Shown piece by piece: positions 53,405 through 61,830 of a stretch of 64,000 nt of DNA. The DNA lies in the NCBI GenBank assembly GCA_025361185.1, contig JANYAR010000095.1:1-64000 (forward strand), in the 5' to 3' direction. Position numbers and translations under genes: made by a program. Every line of letters starts with the position of its first letter. Position 1 is the first letter of the stretch. This DNA comes from Alphaproteobacteria bacterium (GTDB taxonomy: Bacteria; Pseudomonadota; Alphaproteobacteria; Micropepsales; Micropepsaceae). Under the pieces are notes generated by a model. The model was not told the DNA's origin. It saw nothing but the letters and a program-made list of their open reading frames with translations, and did no database searches.

Positions 53405-54112
53405 ATGACTGCTCACAAGATCGTCGCACACGATGCCTGGCTTGCTGCGCGCAAGGCGTTTCTCGCGAAGGAGAAGGAACTCACTCGGCTACGCGATCAG
53501 CTCAGCGCCGAACGCCGCGCCCTGCCATGGGAGAAGGTCGAAAAGACCTATCATTTCACCGGTCCGAACGGCGAGACCAGCCTCTCCGACCTGTTCGCGG
53601 ACAAGAGCCAGCTCGTGGTCTATCACTTCATGATGGGACCGGACTGGGCGGAGGGCTGCAAGTCCTGTTCTTTCTGGGCCGACAATTTCGATGGCATTGG
53701 AATCCATCTGAAGCATCGCGATGTGAGTTTCATGGCCGTTTCCCGCGCGCCACTGGCCAAGCTTCTGGACTATCGCAGGCGCATGGGCTGGTCGTTTCCC
53801 TGGGTGTCGTCGTTCGGCAGCGATTTCAATTTCGACTATCAGGTTTCGTTCACGCCGCAGCAGCTCGCGGCGGGCGAGGCCTATCACAACTACGAGGTCC
53901 ATCCCAACACGATGACGGAGCTCGCCGGCTTCAGCGTGTTCTTCAAGGACGAGTCCGGCGCGATCTTCCATACCTATTCGACCTATGCGCGCGGTCTGGA
54001 CATGCTCAACGGCGCCTACCACATCCTCGACCTGGTACCGAAGGGCCGCGACGAGGGCGCTCTCAAGGCCACCATGGAATGGCTGCGCCGCCACGACCAG
54101 TACGAAGACTGA
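53405..54112 (+). CDS. DUF899 thioredoxin-like protein
   Basis: A 235-residue protein of the DUF899 family, a thioredoxin-superfamily branch. Typical parts: RKAFLAKEKELTRLRDQLSA, WEKVEKTYHF and MMGPDWAEGCKSCSFWADNFDG with a Cys-Lys-Ser-Cys pair. Later VSRAPLAKLLDYRRRMGWSF and VFFKDESGAIFHTYSTYARG match the family. Redox activity is likely but unproven. A ribosome site GAAGGGAG lies 7-8 nt before the ATG. Confidence 0.92.
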   Translation: MTAHKIVAHDAWLAARKAFLAKEKELTRLRDQLSAERRALPWEKVEKTYHFTGPNGETSLSDLFADKSQLVVYHFMMGPDWAEGCKSCSFWADNFDGIGIHLKHRDVSFMAVSRAPLAKLLDYRRRMGWSFPWVSSFGSDFNFDYQVSFTPQQLAAGEAYHNYEVHPNTMTELAGFSVFFKDESGAIFHTYSTYARGLDMLNGAYHILDLVPKGRDEGALKATMEWLRRHDQYED

Positions 54113-54119
54113 GCCCGGC

Positions 54120-54926
54120 TCAGATCTTCGTCGCGTTGAGGATCAGCGACAGCGGCACGAACGGTGCGCCGGGCGGCAAGGTCCAATAGTCTTCGTCCGC
54201 CTTGATCAGCTGCTGAAGTCCTTGCCAGGGGATGTGGCAGCCTTCCTCGATGCCGTCGATGCGAAAGCCGGCGGCGATGGCGCAATTGAGGATTTTCGCC
54301 ATGCCGTGGAGGAACATGACGTTGCGATGCGCCTTCAGGCTTCCCGGACCTGCATAGTCACCCTGGTTGGCGAGCTTCAACGGCACGTCGCTGTCATAGT
54401 CGTAGCGCACGCTGAAAGGCAGCGCAGGTTCGCGCGGGTGATCGTCGAGACTCATCAGATAGGGATGTGCTTCGGCGAGGAACAGACGCCCGCCGCGCTT
54501 GAGCGCCTTGGCAGCCGTACGCATCCAACTCGCCATGTCATGCATCCAGCAGATCGCCCCCCAGGATGCGAAGACGATGTCGAACCCTTTGAGCTCCGGC
54601 GGCGGGGTCAGAACGTTGGCGCGAACGAACTTCGCCGTCAGTCCCGTTTCCTTGGCGAGCGCACGTGCCGTGGCGATCGCGTCCTTGGAAAAGTCGAGCC
54701 CCGTCACATCGGCGCCCATGCGTGCGAGTGACAGCGTGTCGAGTCCGAAATGACATTGCAGATGCAGCAGCTTCTTGCCGCGCACCTTGCCGATGCCGTC
54801 GCGCACGATGGGATCGAGAATATTCTCGCCGCGCCGGAATGCCGCCGTGCGGTAGCCCGGCGAGTCCACATGGCGCCGCGCCATCTCGTTCCAGTAGGCG
54901 AGGTTGGTTTTGGTGTAGTTGGCCAT
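54120..54926 (-). CDS. Class I SAM-dependent methyltransferase
   Basis: A 268-residue methyltransferase_11/25-type protein. Motif I is KKLLHLQCHFGLDTLSLARM with Gly reduced to the Q-C-H-F-G form common in this group; motif II is VTGLDFSKDAIATARALA and motif III FDIVFASWGAICWM. The C-terminal YDSDVPLKLANQGDYAGPG and FLHGMAKILN region matches uncharacterised alphaproteobacterial homologues. Small-molecule substrate unknown. Convergent with DUF899, 7 bp apart. Confidence 0.88.
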   Translation of the reverse strand: MANYTKTNLAYWNEMARRHVDSPGYRTAAFRRGENILDPIVRDGIGKVRGKKLLHLQCHFGLDTLSLARMGADVTGLDFSKDAIATARALAKETGLTAKFVRANVLTPPPELKGFDIVFASWGAICWMHDMASWMRTAAKALKRGGRLFLAEAHPYLMSLDDHPREPALPFSVRYDYDSDVPLKLANQGDYAGPGSLKAHRNVMFLHGMAKILNCAIAAGFRIDGIEEGCHIPWQGLQQLIKADEDYWTLPPGAPFVPLSLILNATKI

Positions 54927-55011
54927 CGTGCGCCCCGGAGCAATGGCCCGCTTCCTAACAGCGCAAGGCTCCTCGCGCTACGAGGCCGCCGGAAAACGGG
55001 GCGCGGGAGCT

Positions 55012-55887
55012 TTACCGTGTCGGAACGGGATGTTCGCCGCGATAGTCGTAGAAACCCCGGCCGGTCTTCTGGCCGAGCCAGCCGGCTTCGACATATTTCA
55101 CCAGCAGCGGGCAGGGCCGGTACTTGGAATCCGCAAGGCCTTCGTAGAGCACTTGCATGATCGACAGACAGGTATCCAGCCCGATGAAGTCGGCAAGTTG
55201 CAGCGGGCCCATCGGATGGTTGGCGCCGAGCCGCATGGCCGTGTCGATCGCCTCGACATTTCCGACGCCCTCATAGAGCGTGTAGACCGCCTCGTTGATC
55301 ATCGGCTGCAGGATGCGGTTGACGATGAAGGCCGGGAAATCTTCGGCATAGGCGGCGGTCTTGCCGACGCGTTTGACGATCTCCAGCGCCGCCTGAAACG
55401 TCGTGTCGTCGGTGGCGATGCCGCGGATCACTTCCACCAGCTGCATCATCGGCACCGGATTCATGAAGTGAATGCCGATGAAATGCTCGGGACGATCGGT
55501 CGCCGTGGCCAAACGCGTCACCGAGATCGACGAGGTGTTGGTCGCCACCAGCGTATTGGGCGAAAGACGCGGGCAAAGTTCCTGGAAGATCTTCTTCTTG
55601 GTCGCTTCATCCTCGGTGGCGGCCTCGATGACCAGATCGCGGTCCTTCATGTCGTCCAGCGCCTGGGTAACGCGAATGCGCTTCAATGCCGGCGCGATGA
55701 GTTCGTCCTTGATCAGGCCGCGCGCCGCCTGGCGGTGCATGTTCTTGTCGATCCGCTCCAGCGCCTTGGCCAGCGTTTCTTTGTTGATGTCGTCGAGAAC
55801 CACGTCATATCCCGCCAGCGCGAGCACGTGCGCGATGCCGTTGCCCATCTGGCCGGCGCCGATGACGCCGATGCGTTCAATTGTCAT
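55012..55887 (-). CDS. hbd: 3-hydroxybutyryl-CoA dehydrogenase
   Basis: A 291-residue NAD(P)-dependent dehydrogenase. The dinucleotide fold is IGVIGAGQMGNGIAHVLALA; the catalytic region is HFIGIHFMNPVPMMQLVEVI with the active-site His, and the C-terminal HCDH domain has DFPAFIVNRILQPMINEA and LGANHPMGPLQLADFIGLD. It interconverts 3-hydroxybutyryl-CoA and acetoacetyl-CoA in fatty-acid or butanoate metabolism. The gene is 17 nt downstream of etfA, consistent with coupling of acyl-CoA oxidation to the electron-transfer flavoprotein. Confidence 0.93.
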   Translation of the reverse strand: MTIERIGVIGAGQMGNGIAHVLALAGYDVVLDDINKETLAKALERIDKNMHRQAARGLIKDELIAPALKRIRVTQALDDMKDRDLVIEAATEDEATKKKIFQELCPRLSPNTLVATNTSSISVTRLATATDRPEHFIGIHFMNPVPMMQLVEVIRGIATDDTTFQAALEIVKRVGKTAAYAEDFPAFIVNRILQPMINEAVYTLYEGVGNVEAIDTAMRLGANHPMGPLQLADFIGLDTCLSIMQVLYEGLADSKYRPCPLLVKYVEAGWLGQKTGRGFYDYRGEHPVPTR

Positions 55888-55904
55888 GCGCTTCGATCCT
55901 CGGA

Positions 55905-56849
55905 CTATTTATAGCCCATCTTCGTCAGCTCTTCGTCCATCTCAGGCACTGCTTTGAACAAATCCGCGACAAGCCCGTAGTCGGCGACCTGGAAGATCGG
56001 CGCCTCTTCGTCCTTGTTGATCGCGGCGATGACCTTGGAATCCTTCATGCCCGCCAGATGCTGGATCGCGCCGGAAATGCCGACGGCGATGTAGAGCTCC
56101 GGCGCCACGACCTTGCCGGTCTGGCCCACCTGGTAGTCGTTCGGGGCGAAACCGGCGTCGACCGCAGCGCGACTGGCGCCGACGGCGGCGTGCAGCTTGT
56201 CGGCGATCTTGTCGAGCATGTGGAAGTTGTCGCCCGACTGCATGCCGCGCCCGCCGGAGATCACGATCTTGGCGGAGGTCAGCTCGGGACGTTCGGACTT
56301 CGACAACTCCTCGCCAACGAATTTGGACATGCCCGGATCGGTCGCGGTGGAGATTTTCTCGATTGCCGCCGAACCGCCTTCACCCGCCGCCTTGAAGGTG
56401 GTGGTGCGCACGGTGATGACCTTCTTGCCGCCGCCGGACTGGACCGTGGCGATAGCGTTGCCGGCATAGATCGGGCGCTGGAACGTGTCGGCGTTGTCGA
56501 CCGCGATGATCTCGGAAATCTGCGCCACGTCGAGCTTGGCGGCAACCCGCGGCATGTAGTTCTTGCCGTTGGTAGTAGCGGGCGCGAGGATCGCGTCATA
56601 TTTGTCCGCGAGCGACAGGATCAACGTCTCCATCGTCTCGGCGACCATCTTCGCATAGAGCGGATCGTCGGCGAGAAGAACCTTTTCCACACCCGCGATC
56701 TTGGCAGCCGCGGTGGCGACGGCGTCCGCGCCCTGTCCCGCAACGAGCACATGCACCGGTCCGCCGACCTGGGCGGCGGCGGTCACCACCTTCGCGGTCG
56801 CTTCCTTGAGAATCTTGTTGTCGTGTTCGGCAATAACGAGCGAAGCCAT
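55905..56849 (-). CDS. etfA: Electron transfer flavoprotein alpha subunit
   Basis: A 314-residue FAD-binding subunit. It starts [20 protein letters not shown]. The ETF-alpha FAD signature is in the C-terminal half: [51 protein letters not shown] and [20 protein letters not shown]. With EtfB it takes electrons from acyl-CoA dehydrogenases to ETF:quinone oxidoreductase. Two nt separate it from etfB. The longer open frame upstream is a shadow of etfB. Confidence 0.95.
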   Translation of the reverse strand: MASLVIAEHDNKILKEATAKVVTAAAQVGGPVHVLVAGQGADAVATAAAKIAGVEKVLLADDPLYAKMVAETMETLILSLADKYDAILAPATTNGKNYMPRVAAKLDVAQISEIIAVDNADTFQRPIYAGNAIATVQSGGGKKVITVRTTTFKAAGEGGSAAIEKISTATDPGMSKFVGEELSKSERPELTSAKIVISGGRGMQSGDNFHMLDKIADKLHAAVGASRAAVDAGFAPNDYQVGQTGKVVAPELYIAVGISGAIQHLAGMKDSKVIAAINKDEEAPIFQVADYGLVADLFKAVPEMDEELTKMGYK

Positions 56850-56851
56850 CT

Positions 56852-57601
56852 TCAGATCACTCCCGCTTCGTTCTTGAGCTTGTCGAGCAGCTCGGCCACG
56901 GTCTTCACCTTGACCCCGGCCTGGCGCTTCGGCGGTTCGCTGACTTTGAGAACCTTCAGCTTGGGTGCGATGTCCACGCCATAGTCGGCGGGCGATTTCT
57001 CGTCGATCGGTTTCTTCTTGGCCTTCATGATGTTGGGCAGGGAGGCGTAGCGTGGCTCGTTGAGGCGAAGGTCGACGGTCATCACTGCGGGAAGTTTCAC
57101 TTCGACGGTTTGCAGGCCGCCGTCGATCTCGCGCTCGATCTGGGCGGTGCTGTCGCCGAGCTCCAGCTTGTGCGCGAAAGTGCCTTGCGCCCAGCCAAGC
57201 AACGAGGCCAGCATCTGGCCGGTCTGGTTGCTGTCGTCGTCGATCGCCTGCTTGCCGGTGATGACCAGCTGTGGCTTTTCGATATCGCAGATGGCTTTGA
57301 GGATCTTGGCGACCGCAAGGGGTTCGACCTCGGCGTCGGTCTTCACCAGGATGCCGCGGTCGGCGCCCATGGCGAGCGCGGTGCGGATGGTTTCGCTCGC
57401 CTGTTGCGGGCCGATGGATACGGCGATGACTTCGGTGGCTTTGCCTTTTTCCTTCAGGCGCACCGCTTCTTCGACGCAGATCTCGTCGAACGGGTTCATG
57501 GACATTTTGACATTGGCGAGGTCCACGCCGGACTGATCCGCCTTCACGCGAACCTTCACGTTGTAGTCGATCACCCGCTTGACGGGCACCAGTACCTTCA
57601 T
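56852..57601 (-). CDS. etfB: Electron transfer flavoprotein beta subunit
   Basis: A 249-residue subunit, starting [20 protein letters not shown]. The family signature is [21 protein letters not shown], and the AMP-binding part is [41 protein letters not shown] completes the pattern. First gene of etfB-etfA-hbd. A possible stem-loop (57715-57766) lies in its upstream region. Confidence 0.95.
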   Translation of the reverse strand: MKVLVPVKRVIDYNVKVRVKADQSGVDLANVKMSMNPFDEICVEEAVRLKEKGKATEVIAVSIGPQQASETIRTALAMGADRGILVKTDAEVEPLAVAKILKAICDIEKPQLVITGKQAIDDDSNQTGQMLASLLGWAQGTFAHKLELGDSTAQIEREIDGGLQTVEVKLPAVMTVDLRLNEPRYASLPNIMKAKKKPIDEKSPADYGVDIAPKLKVLKVSEPPKRQAGVKVKTVAELLDKLKNEAGVI

Positions 57602-57714
57602 GTCTGCGAATTTCCCTGATCGATGGCGGTTGGTTTAGCTTGGGCGCGCGATGCGCGTGCCGCGTTTTTAGGTGACCGCCCCCTCTTGTGCGGCGCAAAA
57701 ACTAGGTCCGGCCC

Positions 57715-57766
57715 TTGGCCCTGTCAACGAACCGTCATTCCGGTTTCGTTGAGGAAACAAGGCCAA
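57715..57766. promoter_or_regulatory. Long imperfect stem-loop upstream of etfB
   Basis: Outer arms TTGGCC (57715-57720) and GGCCAA (57761-57766) enclose inner arms CAACGAA (57725-57731) and TTCGTTG (57745-57751), the latter extended by CCG/CGG with one bulge. Nothing like a U-run follows. It lies 114 nt upstream of the etfB start and could be a leader structure or terminator of upstream transcription. No known riboswitch is recognised. Confidence 0.35.
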
Positions 57767-57893
57767 TGAATCCTTCGGTATTTTGGGTGCGATGCAGCAT
57801 TTTGTGGATATGTGCGTCATTCCGCCGCAAGACGGCAGAGAGAGACGGTGAGACTGAACTTATCCGAAGTCGGATCCCGCCAGAGCCCCTTTT

Positions 57894-57994
57894 CACCATG
57901 GCCGGCCTCCGAGCCGGCCACCCAGCGCTTGAACAAGTCTTCCAGCGCGCCGACGCGCGCTGACTAGGTGGCCGCCTCAAGGGCGGCCATGGTG
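57894..57994. repeat. MITE-like palindromic element (paired CATGGCC hairpins, copy 2)
   Basis: The left hairpin is CCATGGCCGGC-CTCCGA-GCCGGCCAC, the right GTGGCCGCC-TCAA-GGGCGGCCATGG. The outermost CACCATGGCC (57894-57903) and GGCCATGGTG (57985-57994) are perfect inverted repeats. Layout, loop size and the conserved CATGGCC and GGCCAC blocks match the element at 51960-52089, with compensating changes in the stems. It ends 25 bp before the lipoprotein gene stop. Confidence 0.7.
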
Positions 57995-58019
57995 TTGAGG
58001 AGTGTAATTTGAAAACGCG

Positions 58020-58466
58020 TTAGCGAGTCGTTTCGTCGAGCAGCCGATCCGTCTGCGCACAAAGCGCGTCTTGGCCAATCGCGTGCGCTTCGGCGATGAC
58101 GTGCGGCGCGCCGGATGGATCGGAGCCAAAGATGAGGATCTGTTTCCAATAGGCGATGCCGCCATGTTCGTACCACGCGTACCAGCGCTCGCCGATCTCG
58201 CCGCCGCGGATGAAGCGATCGAACGGCGCCGGCTTTGTCACCACGTCGCCATTGTTGAAGAACTCGCCGCGGTCGGCCATCTCGCCGACGCGATCATGCA
58301 GCGCTTTTTGAATCGGGCCGGGCAGTTGCTTGAGCGAGGCCACGCTCGTCGAACGATGCACGAAGGTGCAGGTGAAGTCGGGATTGGCTGGTTCGACCGG
58401 CTTGGCGGCGACACAGCCACAGAGTCCAAATGCCGCCATCGCTGCCGCGGCAGCGCGCGCCATCAT
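58020..58466 (-). CDS. Hypothetical lipoprotein
   Basis: A 148-residue protein with a short lipoprotein signal (MMARAAAAAMAAFGLCGC, lipobox LCGC). The mature part has TCTFVHRSTSVASLKQLPGP and a Trp/Tyr-rich stretch (ERWYAWYEHGGIAYWKQILI). Two Cys residues could form a disulfide. No family is recognised. It overlaps the cytochrome c gene stop (ATGA-type), so it is translated from the same message; a role near the cytochrome is possible but unproven. Confidence 0.75.
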   Translation of the reverse strand: MMARAAAAAMAAFGLCGCVAAKPVEPANPDFTCTFVHRSTSVASLKQLPGPIQKALHDRVGEMADRGEFFNNGDVVTKPAPFDRFIRGGEIGERWYAWYEHGGIAYWKQILIFGSDPSGAPHVIAEAHAIGQDALCAQTDRLLDETTR

Positions 58467-58828
58467 TTCAACGAACCGAGATAGGCGACGACGTCGTCCG
58501 CCTGCTTGGGATTGCTGATACCGCCGAACGCCATCTTGGTGCCGGGCACCAGGCGCGCCGGAGCGGTGATCCAGGACTTGAGCTTGTCGTTCGTCCAGGT
58601 GATGCCCGAATTCTTTAGCGCACCGGAGTACATAAAGCCGGGCGCCGAGGCGGATTTGCGGCCGGCCACACCGAACAGGTTCGGACCAAGGCCATTGGGC
58701 CCGCCCTTTTTCACCGTGTGGCAGATCGCACAGCGGGCGAAGATCGTCTTGCCGTTGCCGGCGTCTGCGGCGTGGGCCGACGAGACAAGCAACGCGATGG
58801 CCGCGGCGGACAGGAAAAGCGTGCGCAT
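58463..58828 (-). CDS. Class I cytochrome c
   Basis: A 121-residue periplasmic cytochrome. A signal peptide (MRTLFLSAAAIALLVSSAHA) is followed by the haem motif CAICH (Cys33, Cys36, His37). GLGPNLFGVAGRKSASAPGF is the usual loop, and Met99 in PGTKMAFGG the probable sixth ligand. The pattern matches cytochrome c2/c550 of alphaproteobacteria, an electron carrier between bc1 complex and oxidases or dehydrogenases. Confidence 0.93.
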   Translation of the reverse strand: MRTLFLSAAAIALLVSSAHAADAGNGKTIFARCAICHTVKKGGPNGLGPNLFGVAGRKSASAPGFMYSGALKNSGITWTNDKLKSWITAPARLVPGTKMAFGGISNPKQADDVVAYLGSLK

Positions 58829-58893
58829 GAAGGTCTCCGGATTGGTCCTCTGGATCATATTGAAAACTAAGGCATTGCGAAGGCGGGTACGCG

Positions 58894-59307
58894 TCAGCGC
58901 TTGGCGCCGCCCGATCTGGCGGATTCTATCGCGGCGCGAAATGCGACGGGATCGGCGATGTCGGGCAGGTCGATGTGATCGACGCCCGTACCCTCGATGC
59001 GCAGATGGCCGTAGCCCACGATCTGGCCCCAGAAGGTCTGCGTCATGCTCACGCCTTCGATATTCGGCAGCGCGACCTCGTAGGTCCTGATGTTGAACAG
59101 CCCGGTCTTCTCGACGAAGCGGTGCGTGGTGATGCCGATCTCGGTCGTCCGCTTGCGCACCATCATCCGCACGAAGATGACGATTCCGATGATGCACCAG
59201 CCCAGGAAGATCAGCGCCAGCCATGCCTTGAAGGAGTACCACCAGCTGAATTGGGCGCGCGCGACCAGCGTTTCCCCCTGGCCAAGTGATTGTTCGATGT
59301 AGGACAT
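58894..59307 (-). CDS. PH-domain membrane protein (bPH type)
   Basis: A 137-residue protein with one or two membrane segments (AWLALIFLGWCIIGIVIFVR) followed by a bacterial PH domain: TEIGITTHRFVEKTGLFNIR and EVALPNIEGVSMTQTFWGQIVGYG are the classic YdbT/bPH_2 strands. The start MSYIEQSLGQGETL has GGGAG 6 nt upstream. Function unknown. Confidence 0.88.
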   Translation of the reverse strand: MSYIEQSLGQGETLVARAQFSWWYSFKAWLALIFLGWCIIGIVIFVRMMVRKRTTEIGITTHRFVEKTGLFNIRTYEVALPNIEGVSMTQTFWGQIVGYGHLRIEGTGVDHIDLPDIADPVAFRAAIESARSGGAKR

Positions 59308-59412
59308 GAAGCTCTCCCGCGAAGCTAGCCGAAGCATAGCAAGCGATAGGACCAGTTGGCCGCAAACTCCGCTGTCATTTCCAGCAGAGCCAACCTTAGA
59401 AGTATCGCGCCC

Positions 59413-61830
59413 TCAATGATCCTCATGATCCGGCAAGAGGACCTCGCGAAGCCCCTTGTGATTGGGCCGCGAGACCACGCCGTCCTGCTCCATGCGTTCG
59501 ATCAGGCTGGCGGCGCGGTTGTAACCGATCTGCAGGCGGCGCTGGATGTAACTTGTCGTCGCCTTGCGTTCGCGCGCCACGATGGCGAGCGCCTTGTCGT
59601 AAAGATCGTCACCGGTGTTGCCGCCGCCCGACCCCATCAAGGCATAAGGATCGTCGACGTCCTCGTCCGGCTCTTCGGTCACCGCGTCGAGATATTCCGG
59701 CGTGCCTTGCGTCTTCAGGAAACGCACCACGTCCTCGACTTCGTGATCGGTTACGAACGGTCCGTGAATGCGCCGGATGCGGCCACCCGCCATCATGTAG
59801 AGCATGTCGCCCTGGCCGAGCAGCTGTTCGGCACCTTGTTCGCCGAGGATGGTTCGGCTGTCGATCTTGCTCGTCACCTGGAACGAGATGCGGGTCGGGA
59901 AATTCGCCTTGATCGTGCCGGTGATGACATCGACCGAAGGGCGCTGCGTGGCCGCGATCAAATGGATGCCGGCGGCGCGCGCCATCTGTGCCATGCGCTG
60001 CACCGCGCCTTCGATCTCCTTGCCCGAGATCATCATCAGGTCGGCGACTTCGTCGACCACCACGACGATGAACGGCATGAGCTCGAGTTCGAGCAATTCG
60101 TCTTCGTAGATCGGCTTGCCGGTCTCGCGATCAAATCCGGTCTGCACCGTGCGCTTGAGCTGCTCGCCCTTTTCCTTGGCCTTGCGGATGCGGTCGTTGA
60201 AGGCTTCGACGCCGCGCACGCCAAGCTTGGACATCTTGCGATAGCGCTCTTCCATTTCGCGCACCGCCCATTTGAGCGCGACCACGGCCTTGCGCGGATC
60301 GGTGACGACCGGGCACAGCAGATGCGGAATGCCGTCATAGACCGACAGTTCGAGCATCTTGGGATCGATCATGATCATGCGGCACTGATCCGGCGGCATG
60401 CGGTAGAGCAGGGACAGGATCATCGTGTTGAGGCCGACCGACTTGCCGGAACCCGTCGTGCCGGCCACGAGCAGGTGAGGCATCTTGGCGAGATCGGCCA
60501 TCACCGGCTCGCCGCCGATGGTCTTGCCGAGCGCCAAGGTCAGCGGTGCGCGCGCCTTGTCGTATTCCGCGCTCGACAGCATCTCGCGCAAGTACACAGT
60601 TTCGCGCGTCTGGTTGGGCAGTTCGATGCCGATCACATTGCGCCCCGGGATCACGGCGATACGCGCCGCCACCGCGCTCATCGAACGGGCCACGTCGTCG
60701 GAGAGCGAGATCACGCGGCTCGATTTGACGCCGGCGGCCGGCTCGAACTCATAAAGCGTCACCACCGGTCCCGGGCGCACCGCCATGATGCGGCCCTTGA
60801 CGCCGAAATCGGTCAGCACCGCTTCCAGCATGCGCGCATTTTCTTCCAGCGCATCGTCGGACAGCGCGGTCGCGTCGTGAACATGCACCGCCTCGTTCAG
60901 CAGGCCGAGCGCGGGAAGCTGATACTCGCTGGAGACGAGATCGAGTGCCGGCTGCCGGCCGCGCTTGGCGGGCGCCTGGGCGCGTCGCGCTTCGTCGCGC
61001 TTGACCCGGCTCTCGCGGCGTTCGGCAAGCCTGGTCGCGGCGATGGGCTGGGGCGCAACGTCGAGCGCATAACCATCGTCGTCGGAGTCCTCGTAGAACT
61101 CAGGCTCCAGTTCGTCATGGTCGTAGTCGCGCGCCAACGACAGGCGCGGGATATGGAGCAGCGATCCTGCCCAAAGCAATGCCGCCGGAATATTGGCAAG
61201 CCCGCGCAGGACCGGTTTGGCGCGCAAGCCGGTGGCGATGAAGGCCAGCGGCAAGCCAGCCGCCAGCAGCAGCAACGGCATGACGATTCCAATCCAGCTC
61301 TGGCCATATACCTCGCCGGCCCGCGCCGAGAGCCCAGCGACGGAGATGCCTATCAGTCCGCCCGTTCCGGCCGGCAACGTCAATGGCGCGGGAAAAATAC
61401 CAAGGCCGGCCGCGACCAGGAACGTTCCCATCGGCCAGGCGAAGCCGCGCCAGAACACGCGGCGCAAGGTCTTGCCGCGCATCGCAACGAACCCCCAGGA
61501 CAGCAGCGGCGCGAGGAACAGGATCGAGGCCAGACCGAAGCCTTGCAACAGCAGGTCCGCCGCCGTCGCACCAAGACCGCCCAGAAGATTGGAGGGTTCA
61601 ACGCCGGTTGCGTTGTTCAGGCTGGCGTCGCGCGAATCGTAACTGAACAGTGCGACGAGGGCGGCCGTCGTGCTCAGGATCAGCACCACCGCCACGCTGC
61701 GCCGTATGACGATCTGCGTCAGATGCGCCAGAGAGCGGCGCGCCTCGGCCAGCGCGTCCGCCATGGCTGCGCTTTTGGACCGCGGCTGGTAGACGCCGCC
61801 CGCCATCATCCGCCGCGTGGCTTGGCTCAT
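59413..61830 (-). CDS. ftsK: DNA translocase FtsK
   Basis: An 805-residue membrane-anchored DNA translocase that aligns chromosome termini for XerCD and acts at the septum. Four N-terminal membrane helices (VLILSTTAALVALFSY and following, about 45-225) are followed by a linker. The RecA-like motor carries Walker A GTTGSGKSVGLNTM and Walker B FIVVVVDEVADLMM. The C-terminal gamma domain is present (YIQRRLQIGYNRAASLIERM). The start overlaps the upstream aminotransferase stop by 4 nt. Confidence 0.95.
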   Translation of the reverse strand: MSQATRRMMAGGVYQPRSKSAAMADALAEARRSLAHLTQIVIRRSVAVVLILSTTAALVALFSYDSRDASLNNATGVEPSNLLGGLGATAADLLLQGFGLASILFLAPLLSWGFVAMRGKTLRRVFWRGFAWPMGTFLVAAGLGIFPAPLTLPAGTGGLIGISVAGLSARAGEVYGQSWIGIVMPLLLLAAGLPLAFIATGLRAKPVLRGLANIPAALLWAGSLLHIPRLSLARDYDHDELEPEFYEDSDDDGYALDVAPQPIAATRLAERRESRVKRDEARRAQAPAKRGRQPALDLVSSEYQLPALGLLNEAVHVHDATALSDDALEENARMLEAVLTDFGVKGRIMAVRPGPVVTLYEFEPAAGVKSSRVISLSDDVARSMSAVAARIAVIPGRNVIGIELPNQTRETVYLREMLSSAEYDKARAPLTLALGKTIGGEPVMADLAKMPHLLVAGTTGSGKSVGLNTMILSLLYRMPPDQCRMIMIDPKMLELSVYDGIPHLLCPVVTDPRKAVVALKWAVREMEERYRKMSKLGVRGVEAFNDRIRKAKEKGEQLKRTVQTGFDRETGKPIYEDELLELELMPFIVVVVDEVADLMMISGKEIEGAVQRMAQMARAAGIHLIAATQRPSVDVITGTIKANFPTRISFQVTSKIDSRTILGEQGAEQLLGQGDMLYMMAGGRIRRIHGPFVTDHEVEDVVRFLKTQGTPEYLDAVTEEPDEDVDDPYALMGSGGGNTGDDLYDKALAIVARERKATTSYIQRRLQIGYNRAASLIERMEQDGVVSRPNHKGLREVLLPDHEDH

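Larger units (their letters stand above)
57602..58019. other. Intergenic region upstream of etfB
   Basis: This 418-bp gap separates etfB from the upstream lipoprotein gene, both on the minus strand. It contains a long stem-loop (57715-57766), a MITE-like element (57894-57994) and no recognisable gene. A short open frame across it (57715-57963, plus strand) has no ribosome site or family resemblance. The etf promoter should lie in the part next to etfB. Confidence 0.45.

Noticed and set aside
56850-57698. N-terminal extension of the etfA frame, and a possible etf fusion
   Set aside because: The extension overlaps etfB in another frame and has Arg-rich nonsense composition; etfA starts at 56849.
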